From NCBI RefSeq assembly GCF_003576645.1, contig NC_044919.1, positions 28,643,528-28,707,527 of the forward strand: DNA of 64,000 nucleotides, given 5' to 3'. This document shows, piece after piece, positions 1 to 10,443 of this stretch. The position numbers were made by a program, and so were the translations under genes. The notes beneath the pieces are model-generated. The model did not search any database and had not been told where the DNA came from. It saw only the letters and a list, made by a program, of their open reading frames with translations. This DNA comes from Ipomoea triloba. Lineage: Eukaryota; Streptophyta; Magnoliopsida; Solanales; Convolvulaceae. The first letter of the stretch is position 1, and the number at the start of each line of letters is the position of its first letter.

Positions 1-2379
1 ATATGCACCAAAGGAAACATATGAAACAAAGAAATTAACAAAAATAAATTGTGAAAATGAACTAGAACTTAAAAATTTCAAAACAAAAATGCAAACCATC
101 AAGAACTGAGAAAAAAATAGATGGTCCTCTGGGCCTCTTGGCAAGAGGCTATAACAAATTATCACCATCACTTATGTTAATGCAAGCATTATGACATCTT
201 CTGGTTATGGATTTATGGTTGAGTAATGTTTCAACCAAATAGCCAATGTGAAAAGAAGAAGAAGAGGAAGAAAGAATAGTACCACCAAAGCATCGAAAAA
301 TTGCTGTTTCCAAATTGAGAGGATATCAGATTCCTCAACAATTGTCTCATCACAGTTGAGCCCAGCAGAGGATTCAGCAACATCTGTATCAGGCAAGTTT
401 TGATAAACAGGACCTGTAGAAATAACTTCAACAGAAAACTTACTATACAGAAAAGGTAATAACTCATCTATTTGCTATCCAAATCAAAGATTCTACCAAT
501 GCATATTCAACTGTCGCATTCAACCTCCAACTCGATACTAAACTAAAAGTGACTAGATGAGTCACTATATATTAATTATTATTGTCTTCTATATTCCCTA
601 TGCACTCACTTCAAAATACTTGTTGCTCATTATCACATTTAACTTCAATTGGTGTTATTTGCTCTTTAGCAAAATTTTATTAGATCAGAGTGTCGTACTG
701 TCAGTCATATTTGATTTTAAATTCAGTGAGAAGCATAAATTAGTAATAACAGATTATTACCGTCTGAATGAAACGTATTGTTTTTCAAAATTACCTGTCC
801 CATCGCCAGAATGGATGGAGAAAATATCAACAATTTCCCTCCTGTCTTCCACCGCAACATTGAGTGTTCCTGAGCAATCATCAGGAACCTCTCCATAAGA
901 AGCAGTCTGTACAGGCACCCACTCCTCCGGCCTCTCAGATCTTTCCCTGATACACATGAATTAAAAATGGGTATGGTGAAAAAAATGTTTGGCAACAAAA
1001 TCGGAACAGTTAAATGAAAAGATGGGTTATATAACCAAAGCATACAAAGGAATGGACAAATATGGCCAACGCTTGTCTTGAGCATAGGCATGTATCAGCA
1101 ATAACCCAAATTGGAGCACTGTCAACAAAGACTCCCACAAGGTGACAACGTTTGGAGTCCATACCTACAAAGTCAGCAGTATTCACAAACAAGTTGATTT
1201 CAATAGTGTACCTAGTGTAGAACAGATATGATATTATTAGTACTTCTTCATACGACTTCACAAAGTCCATGCCGAGGAAATACAAATTGAATTCCTGCCT
1301 TATATAACACACAAGCATATATAGACTATAATGACAATGCGTATCTATGTAATCAACTTCCCTAGAGTATCCTCCCATTCAAATAAAAGCATGTAAACAC
1401 CACAGCACAGAACCGAGGCCACACTTGATTAGCAATTCCAGTAAAGCCATATATTTAGCAGTGGCAAAGACAACAAGACACACATCTACTTTCTCAACAA
1501 AGTGAGAGAATAGCGTATTCAAAATTGAAACATTTAAAAATAGATTATAAAATGCAACACATATTCCTTTCAACCAAAAACTTATAATTTTTTTTTTACC
1601 TCTAAAATGATGTAGAGCCAAATGTAAGCCCAGAAAGACCAAAAAAGCTCCACAAGCCAGACCCCAAGATCTGATATCTTTTTCAACTCACCAGCTTTAG
1701 GTACCACAACACAAACTGCATGTATAGGAAACAGATCAAAAGCTGCAGAGCCAACAAGCGTTCCTGGACCCAAACCTGTAATAGATATAAAAAAAAAAAA
1801 AAAACAAAAATACAGATATCAATGATGCAAAAGCAAGAAACCTAAAACAAATTAAATTGGGCATGAAATAGAAGTGGAAAAGTATATTTTGTTTGTACTT
1901 TATTAAAATACATTCTAACTTTTTTCTTAACAATACAAGGCAAATACACTTCAATTGAAGAGATAAAATTAGGGAACACCTCCAGCATATAAGCTTCCAA
2001 TATTTCGTATTGCATCAATAGTAGCTAATGATATTTGTGGAAAACTCGTCCCAAATGCCAGCAGAGTGATATCAGCAATTGTGTAATTCCACACCTTTTC
2101 CTTCTTGACAATTTTGGTTTTTGTACAAGGATCTATTTCAACCACTGTTCGCGAATGCTTGACAACATTTTCCATGGAGCGGAAGAACCGAGAGGTAATA
2201 GCTGACAAGCCAATGAAACAATAGAAAATACCCATAAAATACAGGAATGCTCTGAAACCATCCCCAAGTGCAGTTTCACCCTTAAAGAGCAAATAGGCTT
2301 CACAAATTTCCTGCTGCAATATATTCGAAACATTCTTTACACTCTCAGCCACATGGTCGTTTATCATTCTCGAGCCCAT
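1..2379 (-). CDS. MHX: Magnesium/proton exchanger MHX, N-terminal half (3' part beyond window start)
   Basis: MHX is a vacuolar-membrane antiporter of the Na+/Ca2+ exchanger superfamily that moves Mg2+ and Zn2+ into the vacuole against protons. Five coding exons are visible: 2379-1980, 1775-1600, 1164-1046, 946-795 and 413-283. All junctions are GT-AG and in frame, giving 326 residues of a family of about 540. The first alpha repeat is seen at residues about 105-125 ([17 protein letters not shown]), followed by [14 protein letters not shown] and a membrane segment ending IILE. The fourth exon begins the hydrophilic central loop ([16 protein letters not shown]). The second transmembrane half and the stop lie to the left of base 1; bases 1-282 are intron. 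The start was taken at 2379, directly after a splice acceptor; Met5 is the alternative. The match to Arabidopsis MHX is from memory but covers every exon. Confidence 0.93.
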
Positions 2380-2933
2380 CTGAATTTTGTTTAAAGTTCA
2401 CAGATTAAGCAAGATGAAGCAATGGTTCCTACAAAGAAAGCAGTAATCCTGTCATATCCATCTTAACATTTAGTGCCATAATCTTAGAATCCAACAGTAG
2501 AACAATAGCAAAAGCTACCCAAACTTTGAAAACACAAGATCTAAATAACTACTCTTTCCATAAGCGACGTCCATGCTCTTAAACTCAGTCCATAAAAAGA
2601 TTACACATTTATACTTGCTTTGCTTATTAATGATACTTCACTAGACTTATTCTGCAAGATTAAACCTCGGTTTCAGAAAGGGCAGTAACAGAACACTTTT
2701 GCACTACTAAATTAATGAACTAAATATCAAGAAGAAATTGCCATCAACGTTCATAGGTTCTGAATTTGGATTTTCCACAATTCATGTTTTTTCACTTTTT
2801 CACTTTTTCACAACGAATTATGTAAAATTGCAAACTTTCCAAGCTGATAAAGTGATAAAATCTGCAATAGAGATCAGAAGCCAAGACCAAATACGGAAAA
2901 AAAAAAACAAAAAACAAAAACAAAAAAAAAAAA

Positions 2934-2978
<45 letters not shown>

Positions 2979-2991
2979 AGAAGAAAATTAC
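2380..2991 (-). other. MHX: Probable 5'-leader intron of MHX
   Basis: On the minus strand an AG acceptor lies immediately before the MHX start codon. A good donor (CTAGAG followed by GTAATT) lies at 2991, so the leader exon would begin upstream of 2992. Arabidopsis MHX is known to have a translation-boosting intron in its 5' UTR, which supports this reading. The intron contains a long A-tract on the plus strand at about 2898-2977 that looks inflated by assembly or slippage. The leader region is duplicated by the assembly problem described for 2978-4739, so the exact upstream exon is uncertain. Confidence 0.6.
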
Positions 2992-3238
2992 CTCTAGTAG
3001 TCTAGTTAATGCTCATTCATGAGTCCAAGAATATACGAGAGCGAGGAACCGAAGAGCTAAAAAATGAAAAATATAAAGCAATTAATGGAAGAGATTCAAG
3101 AGAGTAGTATAGAACAAATGTACCGAATTAGACACCGCATCTGATGTTACTGGTAAGTGGATTCCAACCTTCCAGCAGAGTTTGATCCTACGGTGAAAAC
3201 TTAATTTTCAATAGGGATACTAATGGGGTTGGTTGTAA

Positions 3239-3545
3239 TGAGTGAATTTGGTGTAAATTTTGTAATTTTTGATAGAAGAGGAGTGAGTGAATTTTCTCAA
3301 AAAAAAAGAGGAGTGAGTGAATTTGGTGTAAATTTTGTAATTTTGATAGAAGAGGAATGAGTGAATTTGGTGTAAATTTTGTAATTTTTGATAGAAGAGG
3401 GGTGAGTGAATTTGGTGTAAATTTTGTAATTTTGATAGAAGAGGAATGAGTGAATTGGTGTAATTTTGTAATTTTTGATAGAAGAGGAATGAGTGAATTT
3501 GGTGTAAATTTTGTAATTTTGATAGAAGAGGAATGAGGTGAATTT
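3239..3545. repeat. Minisatellite, about 46-bp unit, upstream of MHX
   Basis: About seven imperfect units containing GAGTGAATTTGGTGTAAATT and a following TTGATAGAAGAGGAAT stand in tandem. The same array is seen at 4284-4600 in the duplicated copy, with small differences in unit number and sequence. It lies upstream of the MHX leader exon, so it may sit in or near the promoter. Confidence 0.85.
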
Positions 3546-3961
3546 GCAATTTGTGTTCAATTTTGTAATTTCATATAAGAGGAATAATGGAATTTAATTA
3601 TATTGGCACGAATAAATATAGAAATTTCAATGTCAATAGAATTGAAAGGGAATAAATAATATTAATATTAATATTAATATTAAAAACAANNNNNNNNNNN
3701 NNNNNNNNNNNNNNTTGTTTTTAATATTAATATTAATATTAATATTATTTATTCCCTTTCAATTCTATTGACATTGAAATTTCTATATTTATTCGTGCCA
3801 ATATAATTAAATTCCATTATTCCTCTTATATGAAATTACAAAATTGAACACAAATTGCAAATTCACCTCATTCCTCTTCTATCAAAATTACAAAATTTAC
3901 ACCAAATTCACTCATTCCTCTTCTATCAAAAATTACAAAATTACACCAATTCACTCATTCC

Positions 3962-4030
<69 letters not shown>

Positions 4031-4283
4031 AGAAGAAAATTACCTCTAGTAGTCTAGTTAATGCTCATTCATGAGTCCAAGAATATACGAGAGCGAGGAA
4101 CCGAAGAGCTAAAAAATGAAAAATATAAAGCAATTAATGGAAGAGATTCAAGAGAGTAGTATAGAACAAATGTACCGAATTAGACACCGCATCTGATGTT
4201 ACTGGTAAGTGGATTCCAACCTTCCAGCAGAGTTTGATCCTACGGTGAAAACTTAATTTTCAATAGGGATACTAATGGGGTTG

Positions 4284-4600
4284 GTTGTAATGAGTGAATT
4301 TGGTGTAAATTTTGTAATTTTTGATAGAAGAGGAGTGAGTGAATTTTCTCAAAAAAAAAGAGGAGTGAGTGAATTTGGTGTAAATTTTGTAATTTTGATA
4401 GAAGAGGAATGAGTGAATTTGGTGTAAATTTTGTAATTTTTGATAGAAGAGGGGTGAGTGAATTTGGTGTAAATTTTGTAATTTTGATAGAAGAGGAATG
4501 AGTGAATTTGGTGTAAATTTTGTAATTTTTGATAGAAGAGGAATGAGTGAATTTGGTGTAAATTTTGTAATTTTTGATAGAAGAGGAATGAGTGAATTTG
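4284..4600. repeat. Second copy of the MHX-upstream minisatellite
   Basis: Same unit as 3239-3545. It is probably the genuine copy, because it continues into unique sequence after 4739. Confidence 0.8.
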
Positions 4601-4739
4601 CAATTTGGTGTCAATTTTGTAATTTCATATAAGAGGGATAATGGAATTTAATTTATATTTGGCACGAATAAAATTATAGAAATTTCAATGTCAATAGAAT
4701 TGAAAGGGAATAAATAATATTAATATTAATATTAATATT

Positions 4740-6357
4740 AAATAACAAGTAAATTTATGCTAAAATTATAATGCAATTCAATTGTTATTTAGATATTTTA
4801 AATATAAATTTATATCATTATAAAATACTGAATAACCTTAAATATTTATTTAATCATGCAACGTTAACCTTTAACCTTTATAAGTTCACATCTAATATAT
4901 TTTATAAAAATATAAGTACACAACTTAATTAAACATAATAAAATGTTTAAAATTTTAAAATTCTTAAGACAACAATATCATATAATGCTAAGTTTGTCTC
5001 AAAATGTTTTTCGTTTTTTAGATTAGAAAATGAAAGAGTAATTTTGTCTCAACAATATTGTTTTTTGTCACAATCAATGCAAATTCAAATACCATAGGCA
5101 TAAGATTCTAATGTGAAAAGATATGCGTGCGTCCAAAATTAGTTGAAAATTCAATTGTTATATCATGGACTCGAATTCATATTGCATTATGATTTTTGAT
5201 ACAAAATTTTATACCTTCAGTTAACACATTTGTACCAATAGCTAAAAACTTATGATGTAAACAAATAACATGGTAATTGCAGACACATAATATGATAGCT
5301 ACAAATATATAAATTGTCAACTGCATGTACACACAAATAATTTGATAATTGCTGACACATAACATAATAGTTACATGTACAAAAATTGTCAACTACATAT
5401 ACTGGATTTGAATGTTATTTTTGGACTAAAGTCTATAATGTAAGACTTTTTTTCTTTGTGTAGCTCAGGATTTCCACTATCGAACACAGTGATTAATTCC
5501 ATAGCTGGATTGTAAGCACTTCTATTGGATCGAACAGCTGGCCTGGAGATTTAAGACTGATCCATCCTCAAAGCGAAGGATCCAACCCTTATAATGTAAG
5601 ACCTCAACCCATGGTATAATTTGTTATAGATAGAGGTATAACTCTGTTTTTGTTTATAACTAAATTGTCCGTAAAGGTCATAGGTGACGCGTGCAAACAA
5701 TTATTGTTTGTGTATTGAAATCCAAAGTGGATATTAATTTACGGATACGTTATTACTCCTTATGGTTCCTAAATAAAGTCCAATATTGGCAAAATATGTA
5801 ACCAATTTTTTTTATGTGAACAGCAAGAATACATCAACGTGATACACGATGGATGGCCCACAATATTGAACGTATGGAATATATTTCTTGCAATCGTCAA
5901 AAAGAATAGACCAATGTGCTTATTTGACTTCAAATATAATAATTGTTTTTTCAATTATTATCTCACCTAACTACCTAAGTGTAAATTAATGCCAAATTTC
6001 TCCTCAAATTTTAAAGTATTTTCCAAAGTAAAATACTTTTTGTCATGATACGGAGTGGGATTCTGGGGAGTTTGAGTTTGTGGTGGTTTTGAATTTCTGA
6101 TTGCATGAGTGAGAGCAGTGAACCAATGAATGAAGTTAAAGTTTGAGTTTTGAAGTTAGGTTGCACATAGAGATGTTAAAATGAGCCTAACTCCACGTGT
6201 TGACAAGTTTAACTCTTTTTTTAGATGGAATTCGTTGAAAGTTTCTCTAATTTGACCCACTTTGCTCGATTTGTGTAATCCGTGGGCGTGGTGGGTTACT
6301 TGAGTTGGCATGTGTAACCAGCGGGCCAACCCATATAACCCACCATCCACACTCAAA
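4740..6357. other. Intergenic AT-rich region
   Basis: No gene is seen. Bases about 5165-5450 belong to a dispersed repeat family also present at about 25060-25425 and in part at about 28665-28870. It is recognised by recurring phrases such as TAACACATTTTGTACC and GACACATAACATAAT. Short open frames here have no coding character. Confidence 0.6.
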
Positions 6358-6366
6358 TTTATTAAA

Positions 6367-7884
6367 GAGTTAATTACCAAAATAGTCCCTCGACTATAGC
6401 GAAATTACTAATTTGATCCCCGACTATTTTTTTTACCTGATAAAATCCCCAACTTTAAAAAAGTTAACCAAATTGGTCCTCCGTTAAGTTTTGCATCAAA
6501 CATCTGTTAAAGTAAGGGTAATAGTGGAATTTCATGTTGATTGTGGCATTTCTTGTCCTATTTAACCGAAATAACCCTAGATTTCCACAAGTTTCTTCCA
6601 ATCTTTCGTTCTGTAGCTAGTCCCACTTCATTGCCTGCTTTCTACACTGTAATTAATGGCAGTGGGCATGCCTAGTACAGTAAACTGCAATCAATTAAAA
6701 AAAATTTGTGAGTTTATAAATGTGCATTAAGAAAGGTAGTCGTGATATCTGCTATCTCCAAAAAAAAAAAGAAAAAAAAATAGATGACAGCATAAAACAT
6801 GCAATCATTCACAAATTAAGTTTCAGCAAAGTTCAATCAAGAGACTACAACTCAATTTTAGAATAAATAGATACAATGGCAATAACAGAAAAAAATCAAC
6901 ACAAAAATGAATTTATGTATTTCATCCTGAGAAAATTAACGCACTAGAAAATTTGTTGTTGGTAATTCAGACTTCACAGTTCAACAATACTACAGCATCT
7001 GGACAGGTACAAAACATGAATAACTTCAAATTGAGTTCTACTTTCAGAAAATACTTTGGTATGCTTAGCTCTTGAGTGGGGCAATTGATAATATCAATGG
7101 TAAGGAGCCATGTGGATCTTGTATGTTACTGCCAGCTGATTTTTAGTTAAAATTGAAAATTTCAATCAACCACAGTATAATTATTTTGGAAAATATATTA
7201 TTATAATTGAACCAGATGTGGTGCAGCTCCGGTGTTGACGACGACATAAGCGGCGATTGACGATTGCGGCTTGGACTCCCCTCTCTCTCTAGTTGACAAT
7301 GGCGGCGACGTATCTCCAGAAGAACAGTAGCTCCAACGATTGATGACGACTGCAGCTTGGACTCATCTCTCTCTAGTTGACGACGATGGCGTGAGCAGGG
7401 TCGGATCAGCAGCGGCGACAGCAACAGATCCTGCGTTATCGCCTTCCTCAAGTACATCTAACACCACCTCCACCCAACACCGGCAAGCTTTTTGCACGAT
7501 TAATAGCCTATATGGGGGTGCCCAAGACTCGAGTTCTTGTAGCTCCGATGCGAAACCGCCGCTTGTGTCGCCGTCGAAGCAAGAGCCCGAAGCTTGTCTG
7601 TAGCCGCGACAAGAACCACTCTCGAACACAATTTGGGGATTTAGAGTTTGGAATTTACATTAATACTAACAAAACCTAATTCATGAAGTAAATGCGTGGT
7701 TAGCCTGGACCAGCTTGAAATTCCATAAATACCCTCGACTTTAACAGATGTTTGACGCAAAACCTAACAGAGGACCAATTTGGTTAACATTTTTAAAGTT
7801 AAGGATTTTATCAGGTAAAAAAAATAGTCAAGGACCAAATTGGTAATTTCGCTATAGTCGAGGGACCATTTTGGTAATTAACTC
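6367..7884. mobile_element. Non-autonomous Mutator-like element (MULE) with long TIRs
   Basis: The element is 1518 bp. Terminal inverted repeats of about 170 bp (6367 to about 6541, and about 7712 to 7884) both begin GAGTTAATTACCAAAAT. A perfect 9-bp target duplication, TTTATTAAA, flanks it at 6358-6366 and 7885-7893; this length is the Mutator signature. No transposase is present. The interior at about 7220-7640 is GC-rich against AT-rich surroundings. It contains two imperfect copies of a segment with CAGCTTGGACTC followed by a CT run and AGTTGAC (about 7250-7305 and 7336-7395), so it may hold captured host sequence, but I do not recognise the source. Confidence 0.88.
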
Positions 7885-8074
7885 TTTATTAAAGGGTCCC
7901 TTTGGAATTCTAAATATGACTTTCAGAAGTCATTTTATGAATTTTCTCGTGTTCGTGTTTGGACACTACAAGGTTGTTGTGTGGTGCTGAGGTTCATGTG
8001 ATTCACAAGGCCACAAGAACAAGTGCTTGTATAGCATAAGCAACCTAAATCCCAGGACTGATGCACATTTCTGC

Positions 8075-9814
8075 TTACCAGAATTCATTACAACTGCAAT
8101 TGCCACTCACAAAATGGTGAAACCTGTTGCAGTCTCTAACTGTAATCTCTCTGGCATACACCCTAGAGATCATCTTTATGGCGGCATGGCAATCACTGCA
8201 TATCCTGATGTTCTTAACTATGCGTATTGGAACACCAGGTCTAGTCGTCATGATGGCAAATGCAATTGCCAGTTTCTCACTATGACGCGAAAGAACCAAC
8301 TCCTTTCCCTCCTCGTCTAGATCAAGCAACACCTCTTTCGTATTGCTAACGTAGCCCTCCATTCTTATCCTGCTCAAAATTTCGTCGAGCATCATGTATA
8401 TTTGTCTTGTGTCTTGGCGAGACTTGTCTCCTACATAAAACTCGTGCACGATGCCATCCACTTCTACCAAACTGCACCCGGGAACTTTCTTTATCCCCTT
8501 TGCCTCCATAAGACCTCTCACACGCCTCGAGTCCTTCCACCTGCCCATCTTTGCATATACATTTGACAGAAGAACATGAGCTCCACTATTTGTGGGTTCC
8601 AACTCTAGTATCTTGTTGAGTGCAGCCTCACATGTTTCGATATCTCCACACATCCTAGCTCCACTAAGAAGAGCTCCCCAAACAAGAACATCTGACTGAA
8701 TAGGCATTGATTTCACAAGCTCCCATGCTTCATCAATCAGACCAGTCCTTGCATAAAGATCAACCATACAACCATAGTGCTGAACCGAGGGTGCAATGCC
8801 GAATTCTTTCTGCATCATCTCAAAAATTAGCTTCCCTTGGCTCACAAGCCCAGCATGCACACAAGTACAGAGAACACTGATGAATGTAACTCCATTAGGC
8901 CTTATGCCAGAGCCAATCATCTTTGAAAATAAACTAAGGCATTCCTCCTTGTGGGCATGCATAGCCAAGCCAGAGATCATGGCAGTCCAAGTCTTGACAT
9001 CTTTAGTTGGGCCCATATCTTCAAACACCAATCTTGCCCTCTCAATGCTCCCACATTTTGCATACATGTCAATCAAAGAAGTCCCCAACACATCACCAAT
9101 CCTCATCCCATATTTTTCAATGTAAAGATGAGCCCACTTCCCATGCTCCAGGGCACCCAGCTTTCCACAAGCAGAAAGCAAAACGGACATGGTGAACTCA
9201 TTAGGTCTAACCTCATCATCCAGCGTTTGCATCTTACGGAACAACATCAATGCATTTTTATACTGACCCGTTTTGACATACCCTTCCATCATGCAACTCC
9301 AAGATACAGCATTTCTGTTTGGCATTCTGTCGAACAAGTTGCGCGCAGAGACAACCATGCCGGCTTTCACATTTGCATTGAGCATCGAATTCCAAGATGG
9401 CAAGTCCGGTTGGGGAATTTCGTCGAACGCCTGTTGGGAAAAGGCTAAGTGGCCGCAACACGAGTACATATTGACAAGGGATGTCTGTACAAACAGGTTG
9501 TCCGATAATCCGAGGCGGATAATGAGCGAGTGAATGGACCGGCCCGAGTGGAAGTATCCGGGTGAGGTAAAGGATTGGAGGAGGAAAGGGAAGGTGTGGG
9601 AATCGGGTTTGACGCCATGGGAGCGCATGCGGAGGAAGATGGAGAGCGGGGTGAGGGAGGGATTTGTTGGTTGGACATGGGCACGAATGAGAGTGTTCCA
9701 GACGAAGGATTCAAGCGTTGGATAGCAGAGATTGAGAGTGGGGTGCGTTATCGATATCGCCCTGCCACCGCTTAATACTTGCATTTCCTGTTTTCCGGTG
9801 GCGGGAAGTGGCAA
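8075..9814 (-). CDS. DYW-class pentatricopeptide repeat protein
   Basis: Intronless frame of 579 residues, typical of plant PLS-class PPR proteins, which bind organellar RNA and often direct C-to-U editing. Degenerate PPR motifs run from about residue 35 (SFVWNTLIRAH) to about 430, followed by E/E+ motifs (PGCSLVEVDGIVHEF) and a DYW deaminase domain. The deaminase carries the HSE active-site triplet at 511-513 and the CxxC zinc ligands at C539 and C542. A second zinc site is formed by RFHHF near 566 and CSC at 573-575. The protein ends in EFW rather than DYW. It resembles Arabidopsis At3g62890 throughout (from memory), and that gene neighbours OEP16-4 there as here. Met1 at 9814 was chosen as the first in-frame start; Met11 is possible. 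RNA target unknown. Confidence 0.95.
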   Translation of the reverse strand: MPLPATGKQEMQVLSGGRAISITHPTLNLCYPTLESFVWNTLIRAHVQPTNPSLTPLSIFLRMRSHGVKPDSHTFPFLLQSFTSPGYFHSGRSIHSLIIRLGLSDNLFVQTSLVNMYSCCGHLAFSQQAFDEIPQPDLPSWNSMLNANVKAGMVVSARNLFDRMPNRNAVSWSCMMEGYVKTGQYKNALMLFRKMQTLDDEVRPNEFTMSVLLSACGKLGALEHGKWAHLYIEKYGMRIGDVLGTSLIDMYAKCGSIERARLVFEDMGPTKDVKTWTAMISGLAMHAHKEECLSLFSKMIGSGIRPNGVTFISVLCTCVHAGLVSQGKLIFEMMQKEFGIAPSVQHYGCMVDLYARTGLIDEAWELVKSMPIQSDVLVWGALLSGARMCGDIETCEAALNKILELEPTNSGAHVLLSNVYAKMGRWKDSRRVRGLMEAKGIKKVPGCSLVEVDGIVHEFYVGDKSRQDTRQIYMMLDEILSRIRMEGYVSNTKEVLLDLDEEGKELVLSRHSEKLAIAFAIMTTRPGVPIRIVKNIRICSDCHAAIKMISRVYAREITVRDCNRFHHFVSGNCSCNEFW

Positions 9815-9837
9815 TCAACTAACTCTCCCGCCGCGAA

Positions 9838-10075
9838 ACCGGGGCAGGGCTCAACCCGACAGTTATACACTTATACCATAGACCCGAATACACCAGTCAA
9901 ACTATACAATTTATATACTGAATGTTCACAATTTAAATTCAGTACGTAATTGTGAACATTTAGTATATAGAGTTGTGAACATTCAATATATAAATTACAA
10001 ACATTCAATATATAAATTGTGAATATTTAATATATAAATTGTGTATTTTTAGACTCAATTCGACCTTGCAAAGTA
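9838..10075. repeat. Short degenerate repeats with GTGAACATTCAATATATAAA phrases
   Basis: Several near-copies of a phrase of about 22 bases (TTGTGAACATTCAATATATA) stand in loose tandem in both orientations between the PPR and OEP16-4 promoters. A similar array, with TTCACAATTTTAAAACT phrases, occurs at 51110-51480, suggesting a shared mobile origin. Confidence 0.5.
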
Positions 10076-10104
10076 GATTCGAATCTATAAAATGATTTGG
10101 ATAA

Positions 10105-10270
10105 ATTATTGTACTATGTGAAATTGTGAACCATAAATATAAGGTACATTTTTAATAATACATTATTTTTGTACTGAAAATATATTATTCGACACTATAT
10201 ATAAAATAATATACTTTTGTATATAAAAAATGTACATTTTACGGGATCATGATCCATGTAATAATGATTC
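10105..10270. mobile_element. MITE-like repeat, copy 1 of a three-copy family
   Basis: Shares with 18634-18870 and 49349-49545 the outer phrases AATTATTG at the left and CCATGTAATAATGATT at the right. It also shares an interior rich in TGTACATTT and ATTATTTTTGTACTG. This copy is the most diverged. No clear target duplication was found. Confidence 0.55.
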
Positions 10271-10295
10271 AATAATTTGCCTGCTCAACCGCCAC

Positions 10296-10371
10296 GGGCC
10301 CATTTTGTCCAAATATACGAACAAAACGAAACATAGAGCCCAGCTTATAGCCCAATAGGATTAAATGGGCT
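10296..10371. promoter_or_regulatory. Cluster of site II-like TGGGCY/RGCCCA motifs upstream of OEP16-4
   Basis: GGGCCCA at 10296-10302, AGCCCA at 10337-10342 and 10349-10354, and TGGGCT at 10366-10371, all within 150 bases of the OEP16-4 start. Site II elements bind TCP factors and are typical of plant genes for organelle and translation proteins. The functional role here is inference. Confidence 0.55.
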
Positions 10372-10443
10372 TCCCAAATAACTAATCGGCCGCCATCCCG
10401 CCCCGTAATGGCCCTCACGCCGTCGCAGAGAAATTGAACTACG

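Larger units (their letters stand above)
2978..4739. repeat. Duplicated and folded-back block around a 25-N gap (likely misassembly)
   Basis: Bases 2978-3689 and 4030-4739 are near-identical direct copies offset by 1052 bases. Both carry the MHX leader exon region, the same minisatellite and the same ATT-rich end. A gap of 25 N occupies 3690-3714. Immediately after it, 3715-3965 is the reverse complement of about 3440-3689, followed by a run of about 64 A (3966-4029). A contig-end palindrome joined by Ns explains this better than biology does. The true locus probably holds one copy, continuing at 4740. Confidence 0.85.

Noticed and set aside
3440..3965. Perfect palindrome as a natural hairpin or foldback element
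   Set aside because: It is centred on an N gap and accompanied by a direct duplication of flanking unique sequence, so a contig-end artefact is more likely.
3220..4614. Repetitive frames of 64-124 residues over the minisatellite
   Set aside because: Pure translations of the 46-bp repeat, in several frames and both strands.
7340..7629. Plus- and minus-strand frames of about 88 residues inside the MULE
   Set aside because: No recognised family; opposite-strand frames over the same GC-rich cargo. Kept only as possible captured sequence.
8027..9775. Plus-strand frames of 60-165 residues opposite the PPR gene
   Set aside because: Shadows of the strong minus-strand PPR frame.
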